The notes under the pieces: generated by a model
What the model saw: the letters and a program-made list of their open reading frames with translations, nothing else
Database searches by the model: none
Told to the model about the DNA's origin: nothing
NCBI RefSeq assembly: GCF_902762735.1
Contig: NZ_CACWPP010000017.1
Span: 1-39,810 of the forward strand
DNA: 39,810 nucleotides
DNA from: an uncultured Ruminococcus sp.
Lineage (GTDB): Bacteria > Bacillota > Clostridia > Oscillospirales > Ruminococcaceae
Reading direction: 5' to 3'
Shown: piece by piece, positions 23,789-31,613 of the stretch
Layout: each line of letters opens with the position of its first letter
How positions within the stretch are numbered: position 1 is the first letter of the stretch
Program-made: the position numbers and the translations under genes

Positions 23789-24133
23789 ATGGCTGATTGC
23801 TTATTCTGTAAGATCGTGGCAGGGGAGATACCCTCCAAGAAGATATATGAAGACGAAACAGTTTATGTGTTTGAGGACATCGTGCCCACAGCACCCGTTC
23901 ACTATCTCGTCATACCAAAGGCTCACATCTCTAAACTCAGCGATGTAACTGCCGAGAACAGCGCAGTGATCTCGCATATCTATGAGGTGATAGCAAAGCT
24001 CTCGAAAGAGAACGAGGCTATGAAGGACGGCTTCCGCGTGGTATCTAACTGCGGCGAGAGCGCAGGACAGAGCGTGTTCCACATACACTTCCACCTGCTT
24101 GCAGGCAGACCTCTGACCTGGCCCGCAGGTTAA
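23789..24133 (+). CDS. HIT family nucleotide-binding protein (HinT-like)
   Basis: A 114-residue histidine-triad protein, a nucleoside phosphoramidase-type purine nucleotide hydrolase. The triad is H98-x-H100-x-H102 in VFHIHFHLL, followed by the family C-terminal signature RPLTWPAG. The N-terminus has a C4-x2-C7 pair (CLFCKIVAGEIP), as in zinc-binding HinT members. It follows GGAGG upstream of the ATG. It is probably transcribed alone: the family 2 element lies upstream and a terminator downstream. Confidence 0.94.
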   Translation: MADCLFCKIVAGEIPSKKIYEDETVYVFEDIVPTAPVHYLVIPKAHISKLSDVTAENSAVISHIYEVIAKLSKENEAMKDGFRVVSNCGESAGQSVFHIHFHLLAGRPLTWPAG

Positions 24134-24147
24134 TACGAGCATTCTCA

Positions 24148-24184
24148 GGCTGCCGTAAAACTATTTGCGGCAGCCGTTTATTCT
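24148..24184 (+). terminator. Terminator after the HIT gene
   Basis: Perfect 8-bp stem GGCTGCCG (24148-24155) / CGGCAGCC (24168-24175) followed by GTTTATTCTT. Confidence 0.65.
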
Positions 24185-24208
24185 TACAAAGCAAAGCGGG
24201 GGAACGGT

Positions 24209-26170
24209 ATGACAAGAAAGGCGGCATGGGCAGGCTTTTCATTCTGTGCGGCGCTGATGCTTGCCGCTGCTTTCAGGAGCGAGCTTGATCCCACACTTTT
24301 GCTGACGGCTGTTGGGCTGTCTGTGGTGTGCTTTGCGGCATTCAGGAAATACCGCCGTCATGTGATCGTCTGCATTGTTTTCTTTGCACTTGGCATAGCG
24401 CTCAACAGTGCATATACGCATATGGTCTATGATAAAATTACCGCGCTTGACGGTCAGACTGTCACCATTAAGGGCTATATCAAAGACCGTTCACAGGTCG
24501 ATGGCTCATATGACCGCGTTACTGTCAGCGGGAAGATCGGCAGTCTGCCTGCCGAGATCAGTTTCGTTCTGCCGTATGACGATTTCCGCTATTATGATGA
24601 GATAACTGTCACCGATACAGTCAGCCTGATAGAAGACGGTGTGAAGTTTGACAGCGGCAGTTATAACTATTCAAAGTCTGTTTTCCTGCAAGGCGGCTAT
24701 GCAACGGGCAGCGCGGTACTTACAGGTAAGTCTGTGAACCCTGTTTTCAGGGAGATACGCGAGTACCGCGACAGACTTTTCAGCCTTATAATTGATACCT
24801 GTCCTCAGCGAGAGGGCGCATTCCTGGGTGCGATGCTGTGCGGCGATAAAAGCGAGCTTTCCCCTGCTTTAAAGACTGAGCTGTATCGCAGCGGGCTGGG
24901 GCATATCTTTGCAGTTTCGGGAATTCACCTTGTAATTGCGGTCACTTTTTTCAGTGCCATCGCAAGCAGGCTGATAAAGTCGCGCAGGGTAGTTACTTTT
25001 CTCACTTTCGCCGAAATATGGGGATTTGCTGTCTTTGCGGGACTATCTGTCAGCGTGGTGCGCGCAGCCGTAATGCTCACCCTGACAAAAAGCGGCAGAC
25101 TGTTCGGCAGAAAGACAGACGGACTGAATTCACTGGGGCTGTGCGCGATAATATTGACTGCCGCAAAGCCCTATACAGCTGTATCGCCGTCCTTTGTGCT
25201 GTCATTTCTCGCGGTGCTTGCGATCGAACTTGCCGCACTGCACAAACGTGATGACGAAAGTACTAAGGCAGAGGATACGCTAAGGCTCTCATCTTATGTG
25301 CTTTTTACGACTTCGCCCGCTTCTGCCATATTTTTCGGCGGGGTGTCAGTCATATCACTGCTGACTAATCTTCTGCTTGTCCCGTTGTGTACCGTTTCGC
25401 TGATGCTGTGCTTTGCAGTACTTCTGACAGGCGGCATACCGTTATTTGGCAGACCGCTCCTCCTGCTGGCGGCGATACCCGTCAGGTTCGTGCTGAGATG
25501 TGCTGATGATCTTGCTATGCTGGATCTCAGCTATATTTTCATAACAAATAATGTTCTGTTAGCCATAGTATCGCTTTTATCTGCCGCAATGATATTCATA
25601 CTTTCAAAGCAGAAAAACAGCAGGCGTTTTTTAGCGGCATCGCTGACAGTGATAGCCGTGTGGTGCGCGTCAGCTAATATCTCCCGTGTGCTTGACAGAG
25701 GGGTGAAGATAACAGTTTTGCCCTACGGCAGAAAGACTGCTTATGTGGTCTCGGAACAGGGAGATGCTGTCATTTTTGATGTGGGCGCTCGCGGCAGTCT
25801 TGACAGCGCAGTTGCCCGCCGCCTTGACCGACTGGGTGTCAGCAGAGTCTCCTGCGCCTTTATAAGCGAAAGGGCTTATATGACAGCATCTGAATATCCC
25901 GAAAACTTCTATTTTGAACCTCGCATGGTATTTGCCGCGAATGACCCGCTTGCAGAAGACAGTGACAGCATGACCATACTCAACAGCGGCGAAACTGCCG
26001 ATCTCGGCATGATGACCGTTACACCCGATGAAAAAGGCTACGCTGTCACTGTTGACGGAAATAGCTATGTTTTCGGAAAGGGCTTTATCATTATAGACGG
26101 CGAAAAGATCGACATTACAAATGAACGCACCGCACTGGTGCTTGAGGGAACGACTTTGAGGAGGCGATAA
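24209..26170 (+). CDS. comEC: ComEC/Rec2-family membrane channel with degenerate C-terminal domain
   Basis: A 653-residue polytopic membrane protein of the ComEC/Rec2 family, the DNA channel of natural transformation. An N-terminal pair of helices and a DUF4131-like soluble region (about 70-170) come first. The competence domain follows with the signature RSGLGHIFAVSGIHLVIAVT (about 228-247), WGFAVFAGLSVSVVRAAVML and further helices to about 480. The C-terminal part (about 500-650) occupies the place of the metallo-beta-lactamase domain but has no HxHxDH motif: the DVGARGSLDSAVARRL stretch is followed by FISERAYMTASEYPENF. The protein should form a pore but lack nuclease-type metal chemistry. 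It is followed by holA 2 bp later, the usual order. Confidence 0.9.
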   Translation: MTRKAAWAGFSFCAALMLAAAFRSELDPTLLLTAVGLSVVCFAAFRKYRRHVIVCIVFFALGIALNSAYTHMVYDKITALDGQTVTIKGYIKDRSQVDGSYDRVTVSGKIGSLPAEISFVLPYDDFRYYDEITVTDTVSLIEDGVKFDSGSYNYSKSVFLQGGYATGSAVLTGKSVNPVFREIREYRDRLFSLIIDTCPQREGAFLGAMLCGDKSELSPALKTELYRSGLGHIFAVSGIHLVIAVTFFSAIASRLIKSRRVVTFLTFAEIWGFAVFAGLSVSVVRAAVMLTLTKSGRLFGRKTDGLNSLGLCAIILTAAKPYTAVSPSFVLSFLAVLAIELAALHKRDDESTKAEDTLRLSSYVLFTTSPASAIFFGGVSVISLLTNLLLVPLCTVSLMLCFAVLLTGGIPLFGRPLLLLAAIPVRFVLRCADDLAMLDLSYIFITNNVLLAIVSLLSAAMIFILSKQKNSRRFLAASLTVIAVWCASANISRVLDRGVKITVLPYGRKTAYVVSEQGDAVIFDVGARGSLDSAVARRLDRLGVSRVSCAFISERAYMTASEYPENFYFEPRMVFAANDPLAEDSDSMTILNSGETADLGMMTVTPDEKGYAVTVDGNSYVFGKGFIIIDGEKIDITNERTALVLEGTTLRRR

Positions 26171-26172
26171 GC

Positions 26173-27237
26173 ATGCCCGTTACCAATTCTACCAATATCA
26201 CCAAAGATGTTAAAAACGGCGATATAGCAAATCTTTACTATTTTTACGGACACGATGCCGCCGCAGTTGAAAGCTATACACGCTGGCTGATAAACAAGCT
26301 GTGCCCAAAAGATGCGCAGTTTATGAACTTCCATAAATTTGAAGGCAAGTCGCTGAGCATACCCGCACTTTTAGATGCCTGTGAAGCTCTGCCGATGTTT
26401 GCTGAGCGTGTGGTAGTTGCGATAAATGATCTGAGAATGGAAGACCTGAATAAGGAAGACGGCGACGCACTGCGCAAGATGCTCTCAAAACTATCTGATA
26501 CTACTACTGTCATAATATATGCAACAGGCGTTGACCTGTATAAAAATAAGCGCAATCTCACCGACAAAAACAAGCGTTTCTGTGACCACTGTGCCAAATA
26601 CGGCGATGTATGTGATTTCGCTTATAAGTCCGCAGGGGAGCTTGGCAGATCCATAGTCGCCGCGCTCCAGAAAAAAGGCTGCGGCATTGACAGGCGCACA
26701 TCAGAGTATCTCGCTGAACTTTGCGGCTGTGATTCTGCTTTTATCAGGCAGGAGATAGAAAAGCTGTCCGCTTACGCAAACGGAAGGGCTGTCACCCGCG
26801 AGGATATTGATGCGCTGTGCATAAAGCATATCGAGTATGATGGCTATGAGCTTGCTGTCAATATCCTCAACAATAACGCAAAATACGTTTACAATCGCAT
26901 TTCCGAGCTTTCAGCACAGGACTTTGATGCCTACGAACTTGTCAGCATCATCAGCTTTTCACTGACTGACATCTATCGTGCAAAACTGGCTCGCTCATCG
27001 GGACTCAGCTATACTGATGCATGCAAGGATTTTGGGTATCCTAAAAACCGCGAATTCGCTATACGAAACGCATATCAGCTTTGCGGAAGCATCTCTGTGC
27101 ATAAGATCAGGGCTGTTATTAAGATCTTATCGGATACCGATCTTACGCTCAAGACGACATCACTTGATAATAAAGCGGCTATGCTGGTGCTTGAACAGCG
27201 TGTCGCAGAATGCTTTATGGCAGGAAACGGCAGGTAG
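26173..27237 (+). CDS. holA: DNA polymerase III delta subunit
   Basis: A 354-residue HolA-type clamp-loader subunit. The N-terminal part begins DIANLYYFYGHDAAAVESYT, where the family has a leading YLLxGxExxL stretch. The mid-region includes ALPMFAERVVVAINDLRM (the F-x-x-x-R-x-V-x-V-x-D/N motif) and TVIIYATG. The C-terminal AAA+ lid and collar helices follow (AELCGCDSAFIRQEIEKLSA). GAGGAGG in the end of comEC is its ribosome binding site. Delta opens the beta clamp during loading. ComEC-HolA adjacency is common in firmicutes and supports the call. Confidence 0.93.
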   Translation: MPVTNSTNITKDVKNGDIANLYYFYGHDAAAVESYTRWLINKLCPKDAQFMNFHKFEGKSLSIPALLDACEALPMFAERVVVAINDLRMEDLNKEDGDALRKMLSKLSDTTTVIIYATGVDLYKNKRNLTDKNKRFCDHCAKYGDVCDFAYKSAGELGRSIVAALQKKGCGIDRRTSEYLAELCGCDSAFIRQEIEKLSAYANGRAVTREDIDALCIKHIEYDGYELAVNILNNNAKYVYNRISELSAQDFDAYELVSIISFSLTDIYRAKLARSSGLSYTDACKDFGYPKNREFAIRNAYQLCGSISVHKIRAVIKILSDTDLTLKTTSLDNKAAMLVLEQRVAECFMAGNGR

Positions 27238-27240
27238 CAC

Positions 27241-27840
27241 ATGGATAAGATCAAGATAAAACAAGCAGTTGTGGTTGAGGGCAAATACGATAAGATAGCC
27301 CTCTCGAAGGTCATTGACGGTGTTATCATCACCACTGACGGTTTCGGTATATACCGAAACGAAGCTACCATCAAGCTGATACAGTTATATGCACATTCGG
27401 TGGGACTGGTCATTCTGACCGACTCGGATCAGGCAGGTCAGCAGATACGCGGGAGGATCAAAAGCATTGTCGGCGATGCTGAGATGATAAATGTCTATTG
27501 TCCCGTGATAGCAGGGAAGGAGCGCCGCAAGCTCCGCCCGTCCAAAGAGGGGACTCTGGGCGTGGAGGGCATGAGCGTGCAGATACTTCGCGAAGCCTTT
27601 GAAAAGGCAGGTCTGGCAGACGAAAAAGACATCAGGCGCGATCCTGTTACAAAACAGGATATGATAGCACTGGGACTGAACGGTTCACCCAACAGTTCTG
27701 CACTGCGCGAGCAGACTGCGCTTTCACTGGGGCTTCCGCCAAAACTCTCATCAAATGCGCTGCGTGATGCAGTAAGTACGCTGATGGGTCGCGAAGCGTT
27801 CATAGAGTATATCAAAAAACTGAAAGGGGAGGAAAAATGA
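27241..27840 (+). CDS. rnmV: Ribonuclease M5 (5S rRNA maturation)
   Basis: A 199-residue Toprim-domain endonuclease that trims the 5S rRNA precursor at the ends of its helix. Toprim residues are visible: Glu13 in VVVEGKYDK, and Asp61-x-Asp63 in LILTDSDQAGQQIRGRI. The C-terminal region SKEGTLGVEGMSVQILREAF (the GVE-xA-type motif) and its 5S-binding helices complete the family. It starts 3 bp after the holA stop without a strong ribosome binding site and overlaps the next gene by 4 nt (ATGA), so translation is probably coupled on both sides. Confidence 0.92.
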   Translation: MDKIKIKQAVVVEGKYDKIALSKVIDGVIITTDGFGIYRNEATIKLIQLYAHSVGLVILTDSDQAGQQIRGRIKSIVGDAEMINVYCPVIAGKERRKLRPSKEGTLGVEGMSVQILREAFEKAGLADEKDIRRDPVTKQDMIALGLNGSPNSSALREQTALSLGLPPKLSSNALRDAVSTLMGREAFIEYIKKLKGEEK

Positions 27841-29222
27841 TAGGACTCAGCTTTTTGTATTTTTTTCTCCCTGCTTTTGCGGCTGTTTACCTGCTTTCGC
27901 CCAAACCTTTCAAAAGCAGGTTCGTGCTGGTTACAAGTGCAGGCATGATATGCTGGGCAGATCCTATGGGGCTTATCGTTATGGCTGTGTGTATACTCAG
28001 CGGCTATCTGTTCGGCGTTTTCATTTTCAACTTTCGCGAAAAGCCCGTCAGCAAGTTACTGCTGGCGCTGGAGATCTTCATAAATATTGCTGTACTGCTG
28101 TTATTTCACCGCACAGCATATGATGGTGCAGATCTTCTTACCGTGCTGGGTCAGCGTTCACTTTTAAGGAAAGCAGCCACAGTCGGTGCGGCTGTCATGC
28201 CCCTGCATTCCATCGGCTATTGTGTTGATGTGTACAGGAAAAAGTACAGATGCGAACAGCGCTTCATAAAGATAGCGGAGTATATTGCATTTTTTCCCGT
28301 GTTTGCAGCGGGACCGATATTGAGGTATGATTATTTCAGTCCGCAGTTCGATGAACATAAAACAAACGTCAGCAGTATCGCTTCGGGGATAAGGCTGATA
28401 ATGCTCGGCATGTTTATGAAACTTTTCATATCAAATACCATGCTCGAACTGTGGGACGATGTGAGAGGCATACAGGTTTCATCACTGCCTGCACTGTCTG
28501 CTTGGATAGGCATAGCTGCATTTGCGTTTTTCGTCTACTTTGAGGTAAGCGCATTCTCAAACATCGGCTGCGGGATAGCGGCGATAATGGGGTTCAGACT
28601 GCCGCGATCTTTCCGCGAACCGTACAGGTCACACAGCTTCAGTGATTTCTGCCGCAAGTTCAACTGCACACTGTACCGCTGGTGCAAAGACTATATCTAC
28701 CGCAGCATAATACGCCGCGGCAGTCACGGTATATATAAGTTTCTGGCTATACTTATGTCAGTTCTGGCGGCATGCCTTTGGTATGGTACTTCTATGAGAT
28801 CGGTGTGCTTTGCACTCGCTATGGTGATAATGCTGTGCGCTGAGAAACTGCTGGAAGTCCCGCTAAAAAAACTGCCAAAGCCGATAAGGATACTTCTGTT
28901 TGTCGTGCTTTTGCTGACTATCCTGCCGTTTATGGCTTTATCCGATCCGTTTGAAGCACTGAAATATATCAAAGCTATGTACGGCGGCAATCAGATAGCG
29001 GCTGATATTACCTCAGAGTACCTTATCTCAACTTACTTCCTGTTCGTGGCACTCGGCATACTTATCTCGGGCGGAGTGTTCGGCTATTTTTTCAAAAAGA
29101 AGATATTCAATAACGAATACCTGAAAACTATCATTCAGCCTGTCTGGGTCATAGCGCTGCTCATTTTCTGTACATCTTTCCTTGTATCCGTCGGCAGCAG
29201 TCTGTTCAGGTATCTGTTATGA
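27837..29222 (+). CDS. MBOAT-family protein with catalytic histidines replaced (pseudo-acyltransferase)
   Basis: A 461-residue polytopic membrane protein with the architecture of AlgI/DltB-type MBOAT O-acyltransferases: VAGPI-like AAGPILRYDYF (about 160-170), FSNIGCGIAAIMGFRLPRSF (SDIAIG-like), FREPYRSHSFSDF (FNxPYxSxSxxDFW-like) and KDYIYRSIIRRGS. Two functional positions have changed. The FWRRWH site reads FCRKFN (Cys272, Asn276). The invariant catalytic His of LWHG is Tyr316 (LWYG, codon TAT at 28782). The frame is intact over all 461 codons, with about 10-12 hydrophobic segments, so the protein is made but is probably catalytically dead. The next gene encodes its usual DHHW partner, also altered. 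Confidence 0.85.
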   Translation: MIGLSFLYFFLPAFAAVYLLSPKPFKSRFVLVTSAGMICWADPMGLIVMAVCILSGYLFGVFIFNFREKPVSKLLLALEIFINIAVLLLFHRTAYDGADLLTVLGQRSLLRKAATVGAAVMPLHSIGYCVDVYRKKYRCEQRFIKIAEYIAFFPVFAAGPILRYDYFSPQFDEHKTNVSSIASGIRLIMLGMFMKLFISNTMLELWDDVRGIQVSSLPALSAWIGIAAFAFFVYFEVSAFSNIGCGIAAIMGFRLPRSFREPYRSHSFSDFCRKFNCTLYRWCKDYIYRSIIRRGSHGIYKFLAILMSVLAACLWYGTSMRSVCFALAMVIMLCAEKLLEVPLKKLPKPIRILLFVVLLLTILPFMALSDPFEALKYIKAMYGGNQIAADITSEYLISTYFLFVALGILISGGVFGYFFKKKIFNNEYLKTIIQPVWVIALLIFCTSFLVSVGSSLFRYLL

Positions 29223-29238
29223 GGGAGGTGACTGTGAA

Positions 29239-30342
29239 ATGAAAAAATTCTCCGATGCCATAACAGTTGCTGCATTTTTCGCGATCCTTCTCATGTTTGC
29301 GGTCAGCACTCTGTTTTTTCAGGATAAGATCCCTGTTTCAGAGCTTTTAAAGAAAAATGCAGATGTCGGTCAGACGATAAGCGAGTATGTTACTGACAGC
29401 TTCCCCATGAACAAGAACTGGCGCTCGATATACACAAATATCATGGTTTTTGCAGGGCGAAGCCGTTTCGATGATATTTACATCGCGGGGGACAGGCTGG
29501 TAAAGCTCGACAATCATCAGAAAGAAAACAGTATGATCGAAAATGTGGCGTATATAAATGAACTTGCCGCTAATACCGAGTGTCCTATATACATGATGCT
29601 CGCACCGACGGCGGCAGGGGTCTACAATGCGGATATTCCCGATATGTTCAATGACAAGTCTCAGCGCGAACGCATAAATGATGCTTATTTGCAGCTTGAC
29701 AGGCGTATCGCGTCGATAGATGCCTTTTACCCGCTGTATTCTGCAAGAGATGAATATGTATATTACCGTACCGAAAACCTGTGGACAGGCTTTGGCGCAT
29801 ACTATGCCTATTACGAATCCACAAAAAAGCTGGGTCTGCAGGCTGTTACACTGGATAATTACGATCAGGAGTTTGCAGAGTCGGGCTTTTTCGGGAGCCT
29901 TTACGATTCTGCTATGGTCAGCGGGATAAAACCAGACAGGATAAACATTTTCCGCTCAAAATACCAAAGCCCTGTAACTGAGGTAGATATGTACGACGGC
30001 GACAGCACTAAGCAGGCTGAGTCGGTCTACTTCCGTTCCGCACTGAAAGGCTCTAAAAGGACAGATATTTTTCTTCAGGGCGATAAGCATATCAAGACCG
30101 ATATTTATACCGATCTTGACAACGAAAGTGAACTGCTTATCATAAAGGGCAGTTTTGCCAATACCATCGTGCCTTTCTATACCGCTCATTACAGCCGTAT
30201 AACTATGGTCGATCCCATGAAACTCAAAGAAGCCGACCTGACACTTTCAGATGTTGTTTCGCTGGACGATTATGACCGTATACTTGTACTTTTTGATATT
30301 GAAAGTTTTTCAAATTTAAAGTGTTTTGATACGCTGAAATAA
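29239..30342 (+). CDS. DHHW-family (AlgX/DltD-like) protein with catalytic motif lost
   Basis: A 367-residue protein with one N-terminal membrane helix (about 7-25) and an extracellular SGNH-like domain, the partner normally encoded next to an MBOAT protein for O-acetylation of surface polymers. The family anchor reads YYRTENLWTGFGAYYAYYES, so the DHHW tetrad is E179-N180-L181-W182. Family members usually have DSYAN or DSFG at the serine motif; here it is K303-G304-S305-F306-A307-N308. Fold-forming segments (CPIYMMLAPTAAGVYNADIP, FANTIVPFYTAHYSRITMVD) are retained. The ATG at 29239 has GGGAGG 9-10 nt upstream; an upstream in-frame ATG lies inside the MBOAT gene. It is probably non-catalytic and may bind polymer or partner. 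Confidence 0.82.
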   Translation: MKKFSDAITVAAFFAILLMFAVSTLFFQDKIPVSELLKKNADVGQTISEYVTDSFPMNKNWRSIYTNIMVFAGRSRFDDIYIAGDRLVKLDNHQKENSMIENVAYINELAANTECPIYMMLAPTAAGVYNADIPDMFNDKSQRERINDAYLQLDRRIASIDAFYPLYSARDEYVYYRTENLWTGFGAYYAYYESTKKLGLQAVTLDNYDQEFAESGFFGSLYDSAMVSGIKPDRINIFRSKYQSPVTEVDMYDGDSTKQAESVYFRSALKGSKRTDIFLQGDKHIKTDIYTDLDNESELLIIKGSFANTIVPFYTAHYSRITMVDPMKLKEADLTLSDVVSLDDYDRILVLFDIESFSNLKCFDTLK

Positions 30343-30349
30343 TTTTCAA

Positions 30350-30381
30350 AAGCTCCTTCGCCGCAAGCGCGGGAGTTTTTT
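30350..30381 (+). terminator. Terminator of the comEC-to-DHHW operon
   Basis: GCTCC ... GGGAG stem with an inner GC-rich hairpin (CGC/GCG) is followed by TTTTTTGTTT. Confidence 0.75.
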
Positions 30382-30426
30382 GTTTACAAAATTCAAAAAT
30401 GATTTACATAATATGCGGTCAATGTA

Positions 30427-30455
30427 TTTACTTTTAATAGGAAATATGTTATAAT
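30427..30455 (+). promoter_or_regulatory. Promoter of pyrB
   Basis: -35 TTTACT (30427-30432), 17-bp spacer, perfect -10 TATAAT (30450-30455), about 50 bp before the pyrB ATG. No PyrR or T-box leader was recognised. Confidence 0.7.
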
Positions 30456-30506
30456 AAAGCAGTATGAAATTATTTTGTTTGACGATCAGCAGAAAGGAAG
30501 TTCTTT

Positions 30507-31595
30507 ATGGCAAATATCTACAATAACCTTAATTTGATCGACCTCAATGATTTTCCCGTGACATGGTGGACAGGTTTGCTTGACAAAGCACATGCTATCA
30601 TGGCAGATCCTGCTGCTTATGCTGAAAGCTGCAAGGGAAAAATAATGGGTACACTGTTCTATGAACCGTCCACCAGAACACAGATGTCTTTTCAGACCGC
30701 TATGCTGCGGCTCGGCGGCACTATAATCGGGTTTGATAACCCTGCCACATCTTCTGTTGCAAAGGGCGAGAACATCAAGGATACTACAAAGATCGTTTCA
30801 GGTTATGCGGATATAATGGTCATGCGTCACCCTGTTGCGGGTTCTGTCAAGGCGGCGGCACTTACGGCTGACTGCCCTGTTATCAACGCAGGTGATGGCG
30901 GTCATCTCCATCCCACACAGACACTTACCGACCTGCTGACACTCAAAGAAGAAAAAGGTACTCTTGAAGATCTCTGCATAGGTTTTTGCGGTGATCTTAA
31001 AAATGGCAGAACAGTGCATTCGCTGATAAAAGCCATGTCATGCTTTAAAGGAACAACATTTGTGCTGATCTCAACGCCTGAGCTATCGCTGCCTGCCTAT
31101 GTTAAGGCGTTTCTCTCAGCAAGCGGTCATACCTATAAAGAGGTATCAAGCCTTGACGATGCTGTCGGCATGCTAGATGTCCTTTATATGACGCGCATAC
31201 AGCGTGAGCGTTTCTCCAGTCCTGAGGAGTATGAGAAACAGAAGGGCTGCTATATACTCGATAATAAGAAAATGTCAAAGGCTAAGGACAGCATGATAGT
31301 CCTTCACCCGCTGCCAAGAGTTGATGAGATAGCTATCGAAGTAGATGACGATCCCCGCGCCATGTACTTTAAGCAGGCTAAATACGGCATGTTCGTCAGA
31401 ATGGCACTGATACTTACAATGCTTGAAAACAGCACCATGAAAGTCCCGCTGATAACAGGCAGGGTGCATAAGCATCAGACATGCTCCAACCCGCTCTGCA
31501 TCACTCATAAAGAGACTTATCTGCCACATTATTTCAGAGGAGACAGCACCATGCTGGAATGCGAATACTGCGACGAAAGGACGCTCGTAGAGTAA
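30507..31595 (+). CDS. pyrB: Aspartate carbamoyltransferase with fused C-terminal zinc module
   Basis: A 362-residue enzyme of pyrimidine synthesis (carbamoyl phosphate plus aspartate to carbamoyl aspartate). The carbamoyl-phosphate loop S55-T56-R57-T58 (EPSTRTQMSF), SSVAKGENIKDT, GDGGHLHPTQ and VLHPLPRVDE are intact. The catalytic domain ends near 320 and a zinc module follows: C326-x4-C331 (TCSNPLCIT) and C352-x2-C355 (LECEYCDE), the pattern of the PyrI zinc domain that binds PyrB. The catalytic and zinc-interface functions are therefore one chain, without the PyrI allosteric domain. AAAGGAAG precedes the ATG. The following amidase gene starts 18 bp later. Confidence 0.93.
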   Translation: MANIYNNLNLIDLNDFPVTWWTGLLDKAHAIMADPAAYAESCKGKIMGTLFYEPSTRTQMSFQTAMLRLGGTIIGFDNPATSSVAKGENIKDTTKIVSGYADIMVMRHPVAGSVKAAALTADCPVINAGDGGHLHPTQTLTDLLTLKEEKGTLEDLCIGFCGDLKNGRTVHSLIKAMSCFKGTTFVLISTPELSLPAYVKAFLSASGHTYKEVSSLDDAVGMLDVLYMTRIQRERFSSPEEYEKQKGCYILDNKKMSKAKDSMIVLHPLPRVDEIAIEVDDDPRAMYFKQAKYGMFVRMALILTMLENSTMKVPLITGRVHKHQTCSNPLCITHKETYLPHYFRGDSTMLECEYCDERTLVE

Positions 31596-31613
31596 TATAG
31601 TGGAGTTGTGCCG

